From assembly GCF_048544455.1 (NCBI RefSeq), contig NC_133537.1, forward strand, positions 14,321,541-14,385,540: 64,000 nt of DNA. Reading direction: 5' to 3'. The notes under the pieces are model-generated. The model was not told the DNA's origin, ran no database searches, and was given only the letters and a program-made list of their open reading frames with translations. The stretch comes from Silene latifolia (lineage: Eukaryota > Streptophyta > Magnoliopsida > Caryophyllales > Caryophyllaceae). Below are positions 21,761-32,895 of this stretch, one piece after another. A program made the position numbers and the translations under genes. How positions within the stretch are numbered: position 1 is the first letter of the stretch; every line of letters begins with the position of its first letter.

Positions 21761-23632
21761 ATGATTCCTTTAACCTCTTCTGCCACTGTTGCTGCTTATC
21801 CATCCACTGTGAGCTACCTTAATCCAGTTCAAGGCCTTGAAAGATGCTCATCAATGGTGGAACTCAAGCAATTACACTCTCAAATCATCAAACTTGGCCT
21901 CTCATCCGACAACGATGTGATGGGCAGAGCTATTAAGTTCTGTGCGCTGTCAAATTCTGGTGATTTATGGTATGCACACCGAATTTTTGAAAAAATGACT
22001 GAACCAGATGCTTTCCTGTACAACACTCTTATCAGGGGTTACTTGCAGTGTAATTTGGTTACTGAATGCATTCAGTTATACCTGAGAATGTTGGATGACT
22101 GTGTTGTTCCGAATAACTTCACTTTTCCTCCTCTGATTCGAGCGTGTAGTGCCGATAATGGAGTTGAAGAAGGGAAGCAAATTCATGGACATGTTGTTAA
22201 GTTGGGGTTTTTGGAGGACAGGTTTTCGCAGAACAATCTGATTTATATGTATATGAAGTTTGAATCTTTGGAGGATGCCCGAAGAGTCTTTGACAAGATG
22301 AAGGAAAAAGATGTTGTCTCTTGGACTACTTTAATTAGTGGTTATTCACAATTGGGTCTTCTAAATGAGGCTTATGAAGTATTTAGGGTAATGCCGCAGA
22401 GAAGTTCTGCTGCTTGGAATGCAATTATCGCGTCCTTCGTGCAGCATAACCACTTCCACCAGGCATTTTCGTTGTTTAATGAAATGAGGTCTGAGAATGT
22501 CGAGTTGGATAGGTACGTCATAGCCAGCATGCTATCCGCTTGTACGAGATTAGGCGCCTTGGAGCAGGGAGAGTGGATACATGGATACATGAACCGGAAT
22601 GGGATAGAGATGGACACAAAACTTGCAACAACAATTATCGACATGTATTGCAAGTGTGGCCATTTAGAAAAGGCTTTAGAAGTATTTAATCGGTGTTCTT
22701 GTAAAGGATTATCGACATGGAATTGTATGATTGGTGGACTAGCAATGCATGGGAGAGGAGAAGCTGCCGTAGAGCTTTTCAAGGCTATGGAATTAGAGAG
22801 GATTACTCCTGATCACATCACATTCTTGAATTTATTAAGTGCATGTGCACACTCTGGGTTGGTTGAGACAGGTCGAGAGTACTTCAAGTATATGACCGAA
22901 GTTTATGGATTAGAACCAAGAACGGAGCATTTTGGGTGTATGGTTGATTTGTTAGGTAGAGCAGGTTTGGTTGAAGACGCGAGAAAGCTTGTCGAGGAGA
23001 TGCCCATGGATGTAGATTCCGGGATATTGGGTGCTCTAGTCGGAGCTTGTAAGATCCATAAAAATATCGAGGTAGGAGAAGAAATGGGCAAGCGATTAAT
23101 CGAATTAGATCCAAATAATAGTGGCCGATATGTGTTACTGGCAAACCTCTATGCCTCAGCCGGTAGATGGGATGATGTTGCCAACGTGAGGAGGCTGATG
23201 AATGATAAGGGTGTGAAGAAAGTTCCTGGTTTGTCGGTCATTGAAATGGAAGGGCGCATCGCAGAATTTATTGCAGGAGGCCGGACTCATCCCGACAGCA
23301 AGAAAATATATGCAAAGCTTGAAGAAATGTTGGAAAGAATCAGAGGTCTTGGTTATGTACCTGAGACCGAGGGGGTGCTACACGAGATTGAGGAGGAGGA
23401 AAAGGAGAACCCTTTGAATTATCATAGTGAAAAGCTTGCAATTGCATTCGGTTTACTGAAAACTAAAGCAGGAGAGACCATCAGAATCTCCAAGAATCTG
23501 AGAGTTTGTAGAGATTGCCACCAAGCTAGTAAATTCATCTCCAAGGCGTTTAATCGCGAAATAATTGTTAGAGATAGGAACCGTTTCCATCATTTTATAG
23601 ACGGAGAATGCTCTTGTAAAGATTTTTGGTGA
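21761..23632 (+). CDS. PLS-class PPR protein with DYW domain
   Basis: 623 residues in one exon, ATG at 21761, TGA at 23630-23632. After about 30 residues rich in Ser/Thr/Ala/Pro, which could be an organelle transit peptide, come PLS-type pentatricopeptide repeats: ..DAFLYNTLIRGYLQ.., ..NNFTFPPLIRACSA.., ..DVVSWTTLISGYSQ.., ..DRYVIASMLSACTRL.., ..GLSTWNCMIGGLAMHG.., ..DHITFLNLLSACAHSG... The E/E+ region follows (VPGLSVIEMEGRIAEFIAGG), and a DYW deaminase-like domain ends the protein. That domain has HSEKLAIAFGLL, with the H-x-E zinc/catalytic signature, CRDCH and a C-terminal DFW. DYW PPR proteins act in chloroplasts or mitochondria in C-to-U RNA editing at specific sites. The target is not predictable by eye. 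The open frame is intact, as expected of a working, intronless gene. Confidence 0.95.
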   Translation: MIPLTSSATVAAYPSTVSYLNPVQGLERCSSMVELKQLHSQIIKLGLSSDNDVMGRAIKFCALSNSGDLWYAHRIFEKMTEPDAFLYNTLIRGYLQCNLVTECIQLYLRMLDDCVVPNNFTFPPLIRACSADNGVEEGKQIHGHVVKLGFLEDRFSQNNLIYMYMKFESLEDARRVFDKMKEKDVVSWTTLISGYSQLGLLNEAYEVFRVMPQRSSAAWNAIIASFVQHNHFHQAFSLFNEMRSENVELDRYVIASMLSACTRLGALEQGEWIHGYMNRNGIEMDTKLATTIIDMYCKCGHLEKALEVFNRCSCKGLSTWNCMIGGLAMHGRGEAAVELFKAMELERITPDHITFLNLLSACAHSGLVETGREYFKYMTEVYGLEPRTEHFGCMVDLLGRAGLVEDARKLVEEMPMDVDSGILGALVGACKIHKNIEVGEEMGKRLIELDPNNSGRYVLLANLYASAGRWDDVANVRRLMNDKGVKKVPGLSVIEMEGRIAEFIAGGRTHPDSKKIYAKLEEMLERIRGLGYVPETEGVLHEIEEEEKENPLNYHSEKLAIAFGLLKTKAGETIRISKNLRVCRDCHQASKFISKAFNREIIVRDRNRFHHFIDGECSCKDFW

Positions 23633-23711
23633 AAGTTAGAGACGATCTTATTTGAAGGAAGAGTTTTACGGTCACATGTTTTATCAATTTTCCACCTTAC
23701 ATGAGTTACAC

Positions 23712-23947
23712 CCGTCTCGGTTAATTGTTTTACTTTTTTTTTTGTTTCTTTACGAGAGATACCCTAATCAGGTGAGAAATAATTCGAGAAAACTGAGTAT
23801 ATCTTTATATTAGTCGTGACATACGAAGTATCAAAGCTCTAACATCGCAAGAAAACAGAGTATTGTATTTGTGAATTCTCAGAAGTCAGATCTAACAAAT
23901 GTGAACTAATCTAACTATCTAACTAATGAACGAGACGGAGGGAGTAT
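23712..23947. mobile_element. Possible Stowaway-like MITE after the PPR gene
   Basis: CCCGTCTCGGTTAATTGTTT at the left and GAACGAGACGGAGGGAG at the right are imperfect inverted copies, with TA beside the right end. It lies in the PPR 3' region. Confidence 0.4.
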
Positions 23948-24058
23948 CTGAAATCCCTGACAAAAACCTAATTAACTTCCTACTGATAAAGTGATAATGT
24001 GGTCTGCACAAGGTTATGCACAAAACTTAATCAAGAAACTCGAAAATTAATTCCGTAA

Positions 24059-24739
24059 TTAATTCCTAATCGGCTGTCGTAACTCAAGCTTGAGAAAATC
24101 ATAGTTGTCATCTTCCTGTTCAACCATCTCCCCTTGTTCAATGTCATCAACATGTTGTTGTACTTTTTCCGGTGCATAATCCAGGGTCAACTCCAAGCAG
24201 ACGCGCTTAGTACTACTGCTCAATTTCTTGAGCACCGGTGTAATGACATCGTTCTTGCGCTTCTTTATCTGCTTCTTGATGTTACTGTCTTCTTCAGTGG
24301 TGACGCTGCTGCTAGTGTTAGTAGAAAAAGCAGGGATACGCGATCTGTGACAGCGCATGTGACCGCCAAGAGCCTGTCCGGTACCAAACTCAACTCCGCA
24401 AGTAGAACATTGGAAAGTCTTGGGCTTCACAGGTTCGCCGGAGGACGCATCACTCCCGTCGTCTACTGTGGACTTAGGCTTCACGTGACTAGCACGGTGT
24501 CCCCCTAACGCTTGGAATGACTTAAACGTCCTCCCACATGTCCTACATGGGTACTTACATTCCACGTCATCGTCTTCACCAGACACGACTTCTTGCTTAG
24601 CTATTGCTGCTGCTGCGATTGCGGCTGCCTTTGTTGCCAACAGCATTAAGCAGTTCTCCCTAGCAAATTTCTCGAGGCCATCACCTGCGCCTCTATTAAT
24701 ATTATCGCTATTATTACTATTACTGTTACTATTTGCCAT
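24059..24739 (-). CDS. Two-finger C2H2 zinc-finger repressor (ZAT-like)
   Basis: 226 residues, single exon, ATG at 24737-24739, TAA at 24059-24061. Two plant-type fingers carry the QALGGH signature: CRTCGRTFKSFQALGGHRASH (about residues 64-84) and CSTCGVEFGTGQALGGHMRCH (about 110-130). N-terminal: a Leu/Ala-rich helix ENCLMLLATKAAA. Between the fingers is a Ser/Asp-rich linker, and after them a KKQIKKRKN basic patch likely to be a nuclear signal. LELTL and, near the C-terminus, LKLEL are LxLxL EAR repression motifs. The family binds DNA in the nucleus and represses transcription, often in stress responses. A TATA-like run lies about 115 bp upstream (24853-24860 read on minus), beside an (ATGT)n microsatellite. 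Which ZAT it corresponds to is not determined. Confidence 0.93.
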   Translation of the reverse strand: MANSNSNSNNSDNINRGAGDGLEKFARENCLMLLATKAAAIAAAAIAKQEVVSGEDDDVECKYPCRTCGRTFKSFQALGGHRASHVKPKSTVDDGSDASSGEPVKPKTFQCSTCGVEFGTGQALGGHMRCHRSRIPAFSTNTSSSVTTEEDSNIKKQIKKRKNDVITPVLKKLSSSTKRVCLELTLDYAPEKVQQHVDDIEQGEMVEQEDDNYDFLKLELRQPIRN

Positions 24740-24835
24740 ATGAAAGGATTTTAGGAAGAGTACTTATAAGAAAGAAAATAAAGATTTGAAATTTTGGAAG
24801 AGAGAGAGAAGAAAGAATGGATGTGGGAAGGTGAA

Positions 24836-24862
24836 GGTATGTATGTATGTATGTATATATAG
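24836..24862 (-). promoter_or_regulatory. Microsatellite and TATA-like promoter of the zinc-finger gene
   Basis: An (ATGT) repeat adjoins TATATATA; on the minus strand this reads CTATATATACATACATAC. Its distance to the ATG fits a plant core promoter with a 5' UTR of roughly 80 nt. Confidence 0.5.
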
Positions 24863-24959
24863 TTGTACGTACGGTATGAAGTGTGAAGCAAGCTGAATAA
24901 ACCGACTTAAAAGTTGTATGACTGTGTTTTGGACTTGGGGGATAAGCTAACTTTTCACT

Positions 24960-25245
24960 AGTATCTTCCTACGCGGTTAACCTAAATCACTTCTCCAATT
25001 ACAAGTGGCCAATGACCAATGTGTCAAGCTAGCTAAGCCCAGCTCAGCACATGGCGCCAGTTTTTGCCCGTCATTGGCCCAGCCCGTGCCATTGTGTTGA
25101 GTGTTGGTTGACCTTGTTAAAAAAATTACATGGGCTTGGGCCCAGCCCACCTTAGCCATACCGTAACTAAGCAGTGCTCGGGTCCAGTTTTACCCGCCGT
25201 AGGCCGGCCCGACCTGGCACTACCTTCCCCCGGGTCCTACTATAT
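24960..25245. repeat. GC-rich degenerate repeat
   Basis: Two direct, diverged copies of a block containing CCAGTTTTxxCCCG..GGCC...CCCG (near 25056-25090 and 25185-25215) lie about 130 bp apart, with TGGGCTTGGGCCCAGCCCA between. No coding region is seen; the origin is unknown. Confidence 0.4.
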
Positions 25246-25837
25246 TCAGTTTTTGGTAGTCACTTCAAAAACTTTAACCATAAATCAGGGCAAAGTCAGG
25301 ATTTTTGTTTGGGGTAGCGAAGATCCTAAGACTATGCTTATTTGAAAATTTGAAAATTGAAAAAAAAAAGTCCATATAAAAATTCAAGTTACAAATTCAC
25401 AACCAACATCAAATGGACGCTTTGTAATGACTTGGAATTTTCATTGTATAATTCAACTTATCGATATTTTATTTTTCGAAAATATTTTTTTTTTTTTTTT
25501 TTTTTTTTGCATTCTACGTAATGACTTATATATTTTCTTATCCTAACGAATTTCCTTTAATTTTTTTTGTACATAATTTTGATCCGTACTTTTATACTCT
25601 GTCATTGACAAAAAAAATTAAAATTAACCATTATAATTGAACATCAATAGTAGAGCAAAAATAAATTCTTAATACCCAAAGATAATGAATATTAACATTG
25701 AAAACTCGTAAAAAAAAAACTAAAATTGATTAAATGGAAAAAAAAAGTTAGTTTAGTGTTTTAAATAACTATCGTAATAATAAGTTTAATGAATTTCTTC
25801 GGGATTCCCTTCATGCAAAAAAAATTTAATATGACAA
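25246..25837. other. AT-rich intergenic stretch
   Basis: No gene is seen. A T run lies at 25487-25508. Confidence 0.6.
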
Positions 25838-25880
25838 CTAGTTTTTATCCCCGTGAAAATTACGGGTTCGTTTAAGATTA
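25838..25880 (-). mobile_element. Helitron 3' end (minus strand)
   Basis: Read on minus: a hairpin CCCGTAATTTTCACGGGG followed by ATAAAAA and CTAG, then T. The element would extend toward higher coordinates; its 5' end was not found. Confidence 0.55.
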
Positions 25881-26289
25881 ATTATATAAGTTTATGCATA
25901 AACATGACCTCATTAGTTTGTAACTTGTTGACATCTCTCGTGTATTGCATACACTGGTTCGCAAAAATATTGCATACGAATTATACTTCAAGTATTTTGT
26001 GAGAAGCAAAACAACTTCATATTCAAGTTTATATAAATTAAGATATTATACGGGTAATTAGATATACTTAGAAACGGGTAAATCGAATCTGATCAGATCT
26101 GGCCAGGTCGTGTGTCACATTTTTGAGTTAGTTCTCGTCAAGTGGAGTCACTTCGAGTTTCGGGTTTGTTTTGGGTTTGTTGATCGGGTCATTTTCAAGT
26201 CAATGATTAATAGAAGAAAAAGTCATTTAAGATAGGTTAATTTTGATAATTGATTCTTTATTTTAACGTAAATAATATTAAGTGTGTTT

Positions 26290-26539
26290 TCTAGACCTGG
26301 CAAAAATATAACGAACCCGAAAAATTGATCAAAAATACCTGAATCGACATCTGATCGTACATCCGAAAGGTATAACTGAACTTCACCCCGAAACCTGAAT
26401 CGACCTGAATTGATTCGAAATCGAACCGAAATTGTAATATCCGAAATAGACCCAAGATCGAATGAACCTGAACCACCGTTTCAACCTGAATTGTTTTAAT
26501 CCGAACCGATATATACCTGAACCGATTTCAACCCGTACA
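26290..26539. repeat. CCGAA-rich simple repeat, left part
   Basis: Irregular repetition of ACCCGAA, CCTGAAtCGA and CCGAACCG motifs. The same style of sequence resumes at about 36660-36910 after the LINE and Copia insertions, so both elements interrupted one older repeat tract. Confidence 0.6.
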
Positions 26540-27620
26540 TTTTTTTTTTTTTTTGATTAGGTAAGAAAACTAGATTGATCCTCTAGGGTAGGACCAACCT
26601 ATCTCATCCTTTCGAATGAGGGAGGTAAGTTGAAGCCACCGGCTATCAAACCACCTCGAAAGAGTTGGACATGAATGTCCAATAGAGGCCATGAAGTCAG
26701 CAACCTTGTTGGCTTCACGAAAGCAATGTTTAATTATCACTTCATCGAAAAAATGAAGGTCTAATTTCACATCCTTGATATTACTAGAAATTTCCCAAGG
26801 AATTTGCCAAGTACCTCGAATCGAGTTAATAACACATAAATTATCACCATCCACAATTAACTTTGAAATTCCTAAGTATTTAGCTGCTAAAATACCTTCT
26901 TTTAAAGCGAGAGCTTCCGCAACAAGGATACTATTAGATCCACACTTTTTTGCTCCCAACAAAACGACTTTACCATTGTGATTTCTTATAGAATATCCTA
27001 AAACAGCTTTATTACCTTCTATTCTCGATCCGTCAAAATTTAGCTTTAGGAAGTCGTTTCTAGGTTTTTCCCACCAAATCTCTTCCTTACTAGAGTTGTT
27101 TCTAGCCGACTCTTCTATCTCGGGATTGTTGAGATCCCTAAATCTAGTCACATTCCAGATCTTAGTGCTATTATTACATAAAGTAATAAGTTTGCTGATA
27201 CATAAATTAACATTATTAAAGATAATATCATTTCTATGAAACCATTCATTCCACCAAATAAAAATAATCTTAATGAAATCATCTATTGGAATTAAATCTT
27301 TGAGATAAATAAGTTTTGTTAGAAAACTTTGACTTGTAATATTATCATATTTTAACAAAAACTCGTTGAAACTAATAATGTTCAGGTCTTGGATGACAGA
27401 CCCAATCAAAGGACATTCGTAAAAGAAATGATTTTTGTTTTCAATAGGATTGTTGCACAGAACACAATGAGGTGGGACATCAATATGACTCTTAAGAAGT
27501 CTACTTTTCATTGGAAGGCCGTCAACACAGGCTTTCCAAAGAAAAAAATTCAATTTTGGAGGAATATTCAAATTACAAATCCACTGAAATTCATATTTGT
27601 CAAGAGCTTGATCGAACAAA
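26540..27620 (-). mobile_element. 5'-truncated L1-type LINE
   Basis: The minus-strand frame 27652-26570 has a zf-RVT region (IPPKLNFFLWKACVDGLPMK, CVLCNNPIENKNHFFYECP) and an RNase H domain (LNFDGS, AEALALKEG, VDGDN, ANKVADFMA). These are the C-terminal parts of plant L1 ORF2. All four acidic RNase H residues are visible. The frame ends at 26570 and a 15-nt poly(A) tail lies at 26540-26554 (T on the + strand). The endonuclease and RT are missing, as in 5'-truncated inserts. The first 10-15 codons of the frame come from the flanking CCGAA repeat. The reading frame is intact, suggesting a fairly recent insertion. A target duplication was not resolved. Confidence 0.85.
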
Positions 27621-27660
27621 CCCGAAATGACCCGAATGTACCTAGGCTTCACATCTAAGG

Positions 27661-28661
27661 TGTGGGTTAATATCCGTATACTACCCTTTAAATTTAGGAC
27701 TATAACGTAAATTTAACATGCGAATATCGTCATAAAACATAAATACAATATAGAAACGATAAGGAATTAGAATCAACCTCGGGTCCTTTGATGCACGGCG
27801 TAAAGAACAGAAATCAAATCAGATTCCCTCCTAATTGTTGCACCCAAGACTTGTCCGAGATATGCCCTTGTGCTAGAACGTGTTCTCCGATTGCCTTGCA
27901 ATATAGGGAGAACTTGTTGTGAGTTTTTCTCGAGATGTGAGATCTCGGTTTCAGAGAAGAAATTAATCTCTAAAACCCTAATTCTCTTCACTAATGATGA
28001 TTAGGTCACACAAGAAGGAGGAGGCTCTCCTTTTTGTTCTCCTAATTCGGCCAAGCCGAGTCCATGGGGAGGAAATGGGCTTTTCCATTTCCTCTTCTAT
28101 TTGACTCGTAGTCCGAACCCCAATGACTAAATGTATATGACGCGGTTTGATTATAAATCATTATCGGTTATCGGAAATTAAGGCATCAGCTAATAATACG
28201 GGTTAGCTGAATTATTAATTCGTGTCCGACAAAAACAGTATTGTATAATTATATTCAATATACATTTAATTAAATATAAATCGTTTTATATTTAATTTTA
28301 CGAATTAACTGGTTAATTCGCCTTAGCCCATGATATTTAATCCGTATTAAATATAATATCTCAACATCACATATTTGACTAATTACTAGTCAAATAACTC
28401 GGACTAACTGGTTAGTCAAAATTGGCATCTACATGACAGTATTTTCATACCGTCACATCTCTCGAACGTATCCTATAGGTGTGACTTTTAGGGACCAGTT
28501 GATCACCGCCATCTGTATGACAATAACGTCAAACTTATCTAGCAAGCCAACCGTTATTGATAAACGTGGATCAACTGATAATAATACCAAAAGTATGCCC
28601 TTTGATCCTTTTAGAGGTTTATAAGTCCTTGCACTAACTGTTAAGGACACCAACCCCAACA
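27661..28661 (-). repeat. 3' LTR of the Copia element
   Basis: 1001 bp; on the + strand it reads TGTGGGTTAA...CCCCAACA. It is almost identical to 35506-36507. Confidence 0.95.
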
Positions 28662-28775
28662 AGCTCCCACTTGTCCGTACAAGTGTATGTGCAATGACGT
28701 TATCCGCACTAACTGGAGGACACTACCTCCAACAAACTCCCACTTGTCCGAACAAGTGTATGTGCGATAACCGAT
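28662..28775 (-). other. Duplicated purine tract and LTR-start-like sequence
   Basis: On minus, GGACAAGTGGGAG lies directly before the LTR start. About 75 bp further in, the same tract is followed by TTTGTTGGAGGTAGTGTCC, a variant of the LTR start, and AGTTAGTG. The 3' end of the element is thus present twice, once as a diverged stub. Confidence 0.7.
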
Positions 28776-29525
28776 TCTCATATTCATTTAAAATTTCTCC
28801 CACTCAATGTAAAACAATTTGCAGATCTGGATCCACAAAGGTCGTATTTTACAATCGATCTGTATCTAGAGTGGTTTCCCCGACTAGAGAGTAACTTAAC
28901 TGATAAAACGAATCCGTATCCGAGCATGGCCATGCATTTCGATTCTGACTCCTCGAGTGGCCCCGAGAAATATCAAGTACCGATAAAGGCTGAATATTTC
29001 CTTCAACTCGAACTCCTTCCGATCTAAGCACAGCATGAAATGACCCAGAAAAAATCTACTTGGCCCCCTGTTACGGATGACCGTGAGAAAGAAACCAAAG
29101 TCACCCAAAATCTGCCTTAGTCTCTAGAGACAGTCGATAGTCAAAAGAATCGACTCTTAGGATCACCATGGAGGTCCTATCCACGACCGGGCAACGAATG
29201 TTATAAAACATTTAGGACTCCACGTCGATGTCACAATTGTGTCCTACGAAATATCCGTATAAATCGCCTCGTGATTGGTCGGTCAACCGGTTGACTTATG
29301 GCTCGTTGAACCCACCATCAACCAACGTCACAAAATAATTGCCAGAGTTATCAGCTCATGTGGGCAATTAAGGACTGAAAAAGATATGATGTTTGTTCAG
29401 TTCACTTTGTGGTGTTCAAAATTGTCGTACAATTCCACATGAAAAACAAAATATATATATAAAATATCAAAACGATGATGTCGTATAGAGTACAAGAGAG
29501 GATGAATCTGATCCATAAAAGAGTA
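28776..29525 (-). other. Copia 3' untranslated region
   Basis: Between the end of the RNase H frame and the duplicated purine tract. No coding sequence is seen; a short AT microsatellite lies at 29451-29466. Confidence 0.7.
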
Positions 29526-30336
29526 CTACAACTTAGGAACACGTTTAATTCCCATGGAATTAACATGCCCTTCATGCTTATCTTGTCGTAATGCTTTAGT
29601 GAGAGGATCTGCTATGTTATCATCTGTAGCAATCTTTTCTATCACTACTGTCTTTTGCTCCACGTAATCCCGGATTAGATGAGCTTTCCGTTGTACATGT
29701 CTAGACTTGTTGCTAGACTTTGGCTCCTTAGCTTGGAAGATGGCACCACTATTGTCGCAATAGATGGTGATCGGGTCATTCGAACTAGGCACTACAGAGA
29801 GCCCATGTAAGAATTGACGCATCCATATCGCTTCCTTTGTAGCTTCAGACGCGGCATAGTACTCGGACTCAGTCGTAGAATCTCTTTTGTGACAGTTTGT
29901 TTCGAACTCTTCCAGTGACCGCAGCGCCATTAAGAGTAAAAACGAATCCAGATCGAGATTTGAGTCATCTCGATCCGTTTGGAAGCTAGCATCTGCGTAA
30001 CCGGTTGCGCATAGCTTTTGATCGCCTCCATAAGTCAATGCCCAATCTTTAGTCCTCCGTAGGTACTTAAGAATGTTCTTGACAGACAACCAATGTGATT
30101 CACCTGGTTCTTTGTTGGAATCGACTTGTCATACTCAATGCATATGCCACGTCCGGACGTGTGCATATCATGGCATACATGATTGATCCTATTGCCGAAG
30201 CATAAGGAATCCGTGTCATGCGCTCTTTCTCTTCCGGTGTCTCGGGTGCCCGAGACTTGCTCGGATGCACCCACGGAGCCATAGGAAGGAACCCCTTCTT
30301 GGAGTTAGTCATCTTTGAATCTCTCTAGGACTTTGT
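29526..30336 (-). pseudogene. Copia RNase H and C-terminal RT, disrupted
   Basis: Two frames, 30312-30100 and 30089-29526, cover IPYASAIGSIMYAMICTRPD, then YADASFQTD, DSTTESEYYAASEATKEAIW, YCDNSGAI, KSRHVQRKAHLIRDYV and ADPLTKAL, the RNase H end of Copia pol. There is a frame change near 30095. In addition a locally frame-shifted segment (around 29950-29890) replaces the usual residues between YADASFQTD and DSTTE and is then restored. Confidence 0.85.
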
Positions 30337-31151
30337 CTATGTAAGACTCTGATCGAGAGATAACATCCGTCGTGATCTATCTCGATAGATACGGATGCCT
30401 AGAATTCTTTGTGCCTCTCCCAGATCTTTCATCTGGAAATGGTTTTTCAACCATACTTTCACCGAAGTTAAGAGAGGTATATCATTCCCAATCAGGAGTA
30501 TGTCATCAACATACAATATTAGGAAGACAATCTTGCTCCCACTCGACTTGATATATAGACATGGTTCCTCGACCGATCGAGTAAATCCATTTTCTTTTAT
30601 CACTTGGTCGAAGCGATGATTCCAACTCCGAGATGCTTGCTTAAGTCCATAAATGGAACGCTTAAGCTTGCACACTTTCTTAGGATGTACTGGATCGATG
30701 AAACCTTCGGGTTGTACCATGTACAACTCTTCCTCCAAAAAGCCGTTTAAGAAGGCGGTCTTCACGTCCATTTGCCAAATTTCATAGTCATGAAAAGCGG
30801 CAATCGCTAAGATAATCCGAATGGAACGCAGCATGACTACGGGTGCAAAAATCTCATCGTAGTGCAAACCTGGCACTTGGGTGAAACTTTTAGCAACTAG
30901 TCGTGCTTTGTAGATATCTTGCTGACCTTCCACAGAATGCTTTATCTTGTAAAGCCATTTGCATTGAAGGGGACGAACCTTAGCAGGTAAGTCAACAAGA
31001 TCCACACGTTGTTCTCATACATGGAGTCCATCTCGGATTGCATGGCCTCAAGCCATAGCTTTGAGTCGAAACTAGTCATGGCACCTTTATAGGTTGCGGG
31101 TTCACTACTCGTTAGAAGTAGAACGTCATCTATGTCATGTTCCTCGACCAT
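30337..31151 (-). pseudogene. Copia reverse transcriptase, disrupted
   Basis: Frames 31151-30942 and 31005-30337 carry WLEAMQSEMDSMYENNVW, CKWLYKIKH, KARLVAKSFTQVPGLHYDEIFAPV, QMDVKTAFLNG, YGLKQASRSWNHRFD and the catalytic YVDDILL (about 30490). There is a frame change near 31000 and an in-frame stop at 30339-30337. Confidence 0.9.
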
Positions 31152-32303
31152 ACCAATGTATCTGTCCGGGAGGAATAGAGACTCTTCCCGACCTCCTAGG
31201 TTCCTCAGGAATATTCACCGCAGCCGGGATTGAAGGAATAGGTTCCTCCAATGGTTGCTCGGTGTTTGGTTCTGGAATCTCCGACAGGTCGAAGGTTCTA
31301 TCACTCTTTGCATTCTCGAGAAATTCCTTCTCTAAGAATGTCGCACTAGCCGCAACAAAAACACGTTGTTCGGTTGGCGAATAGAAGTAATGACCACGTG
31401 TTCCTTTAGGATAACCTATAAAGTATGTCTTGACCGATCGCGGGCCGAGCTTATCTTCGTGTCTCCACTTGACATAAGCCTCGCAGCCCCAAACCCGTAT
31501 AAAGGACAAGTTAGGGACCGTTCCCTTCCATAGTTCATATGGAGTCTTGTCAACAGCTTTAGACGGACTTCGGTTAAGTATTAGAGCGGCCGACAAAAGA
31601 GCATAACCCCATAATGAATCAGGTAAAACCGTGTGACTCATCATGGATCGAACCATATCAAGTAGTGTTCGATTTCTCCGTTCGGACACACCATTCAATT
31701 GAGGTGTTCCGGTGGAGTTAATCGTAGGGCGATCCCACAGTCTTTAAGGTGTTGATCAAACTCGTGAGAAAGATACTCGCCACCACGATCTGAACGTAGT
31801 GTTTTTATCTTTCTACCAAGTAGGTTCTGTACCCTATTTTGGTATTCCTTGAATTTCTCAAAGGATTCACTTTTGTGCTTCATTAAGTAGACATAGCCAT
31901 ATCTACTCAAATCGTCCGTGAAAGTGATGAAATACCTATAGCCTTCTCGTGCGGTGATTGACATAGGGCCACATACATCCGTGTGTATGAGTCCTAATAG
32001 GTCAGCAGCGCGCATTCCAACACCTTTGAAGGAAATACGAGTCATCTTACCGATGAGACATGATTCACACGTGCCAAATGATTGAAAATCAAAAGCCGAG
32101 ATAGCTCCATGTTTAATGAGTTGTTTTACGCGTTTCTCATTTATGTGTCCCATGCGGCAGTGCCATAGATACGTTTGATCTTTGTCACCAACCTTTAACT
32201 TTTTATTCATTACGTGTAATATTTCGGTGGTCTGATCTAAAACATAAATTCCATTCATGGAGACCGCCCGCCATAAATCATATTGTGTAAAGAGAAAATG
32301 CAA
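31135..32303 (-). pseudogene. Copia integrase, disrupted
   Basis: Frame 32303-31695: GAG-pre-integrase HHCC (LWHCRMGHINEKRVKQL..CESCLIGKMTR), then the core with HTDVCGPM, FTDDLSRYGYVYLMKHKSE and LRSDRGGEY. Frame 31698-31135 continues with NGVSERRNRTLLDMVRSMM (catalytic Glu region) and the RVWGCEAYVK C-terminal motif. The two frames overlap by ATGA at 31698-31695, so a 1-bp shift lies there. Confidence 0.9.
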
Positions 32304-32316
32304 GTATTATTCTCAA

Positions 32317-32895
32317 TTACAAATGAAAATCCGAGTTTGTCAAGTGCGTAAACGAAATAATGTTTTTCGAAAGACTAGGAACATAATAGCAATCATATAA
32401 TGATAACTCAAATCCGCTAGGAAGCTGGATCACATATGTTCCCCTCGAGACGGCAGCCACTCTTGCTCCATTCCCGACACGCGGGTCAACCTCACCCTTT
32501 ACGAGAGGTTCGAGATTTCGGAGCCCCTGCACATGATTACACAGATGAGAACCACAACCAGTATCAAGTACCCAAGTTCCGTAACTTGCGTGGTTAATCT
32601 CAATCATATGAATAAAAGTAGAATAAGAAGACATACCAACAGGTTTAACACGACCCGCTTTTATGTCCTCATGGTAAACAGGACATGTGCGTCTCCAGTG
32701 CCCAGACTTGTGGCAGTGATGGCATTCCATGTTATCCATTTTGCTCTTTGTCGCGCCTGATGAGGTGCTCGACTCACCAGGCCCACTCTTACCTGAACCC
32801 GACTTCTTGAACTTCGCCTTGCCTACTGCTAGGTTTGCCGGAGCTTTGCCCTTACCCTTCCCTTTATTTGACACAACGAGAACATCCTGTTTCAT
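32317..32895 (-). pseudogene. Copia gag zinc knuckle and protease
   Basis: A Lys/Gly-rich stretch, then zinc knuckle CHHCHKSGHWRRTC (CX2CX4HX4C), then a retropepsin-like domain with WVLDTGCGSHLCN. It overlaps the gag stop by ATGA at 32895-32892, indicating a 1-bp shift relative to gag; another shift follows near 32310. Confidence 0.88.
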
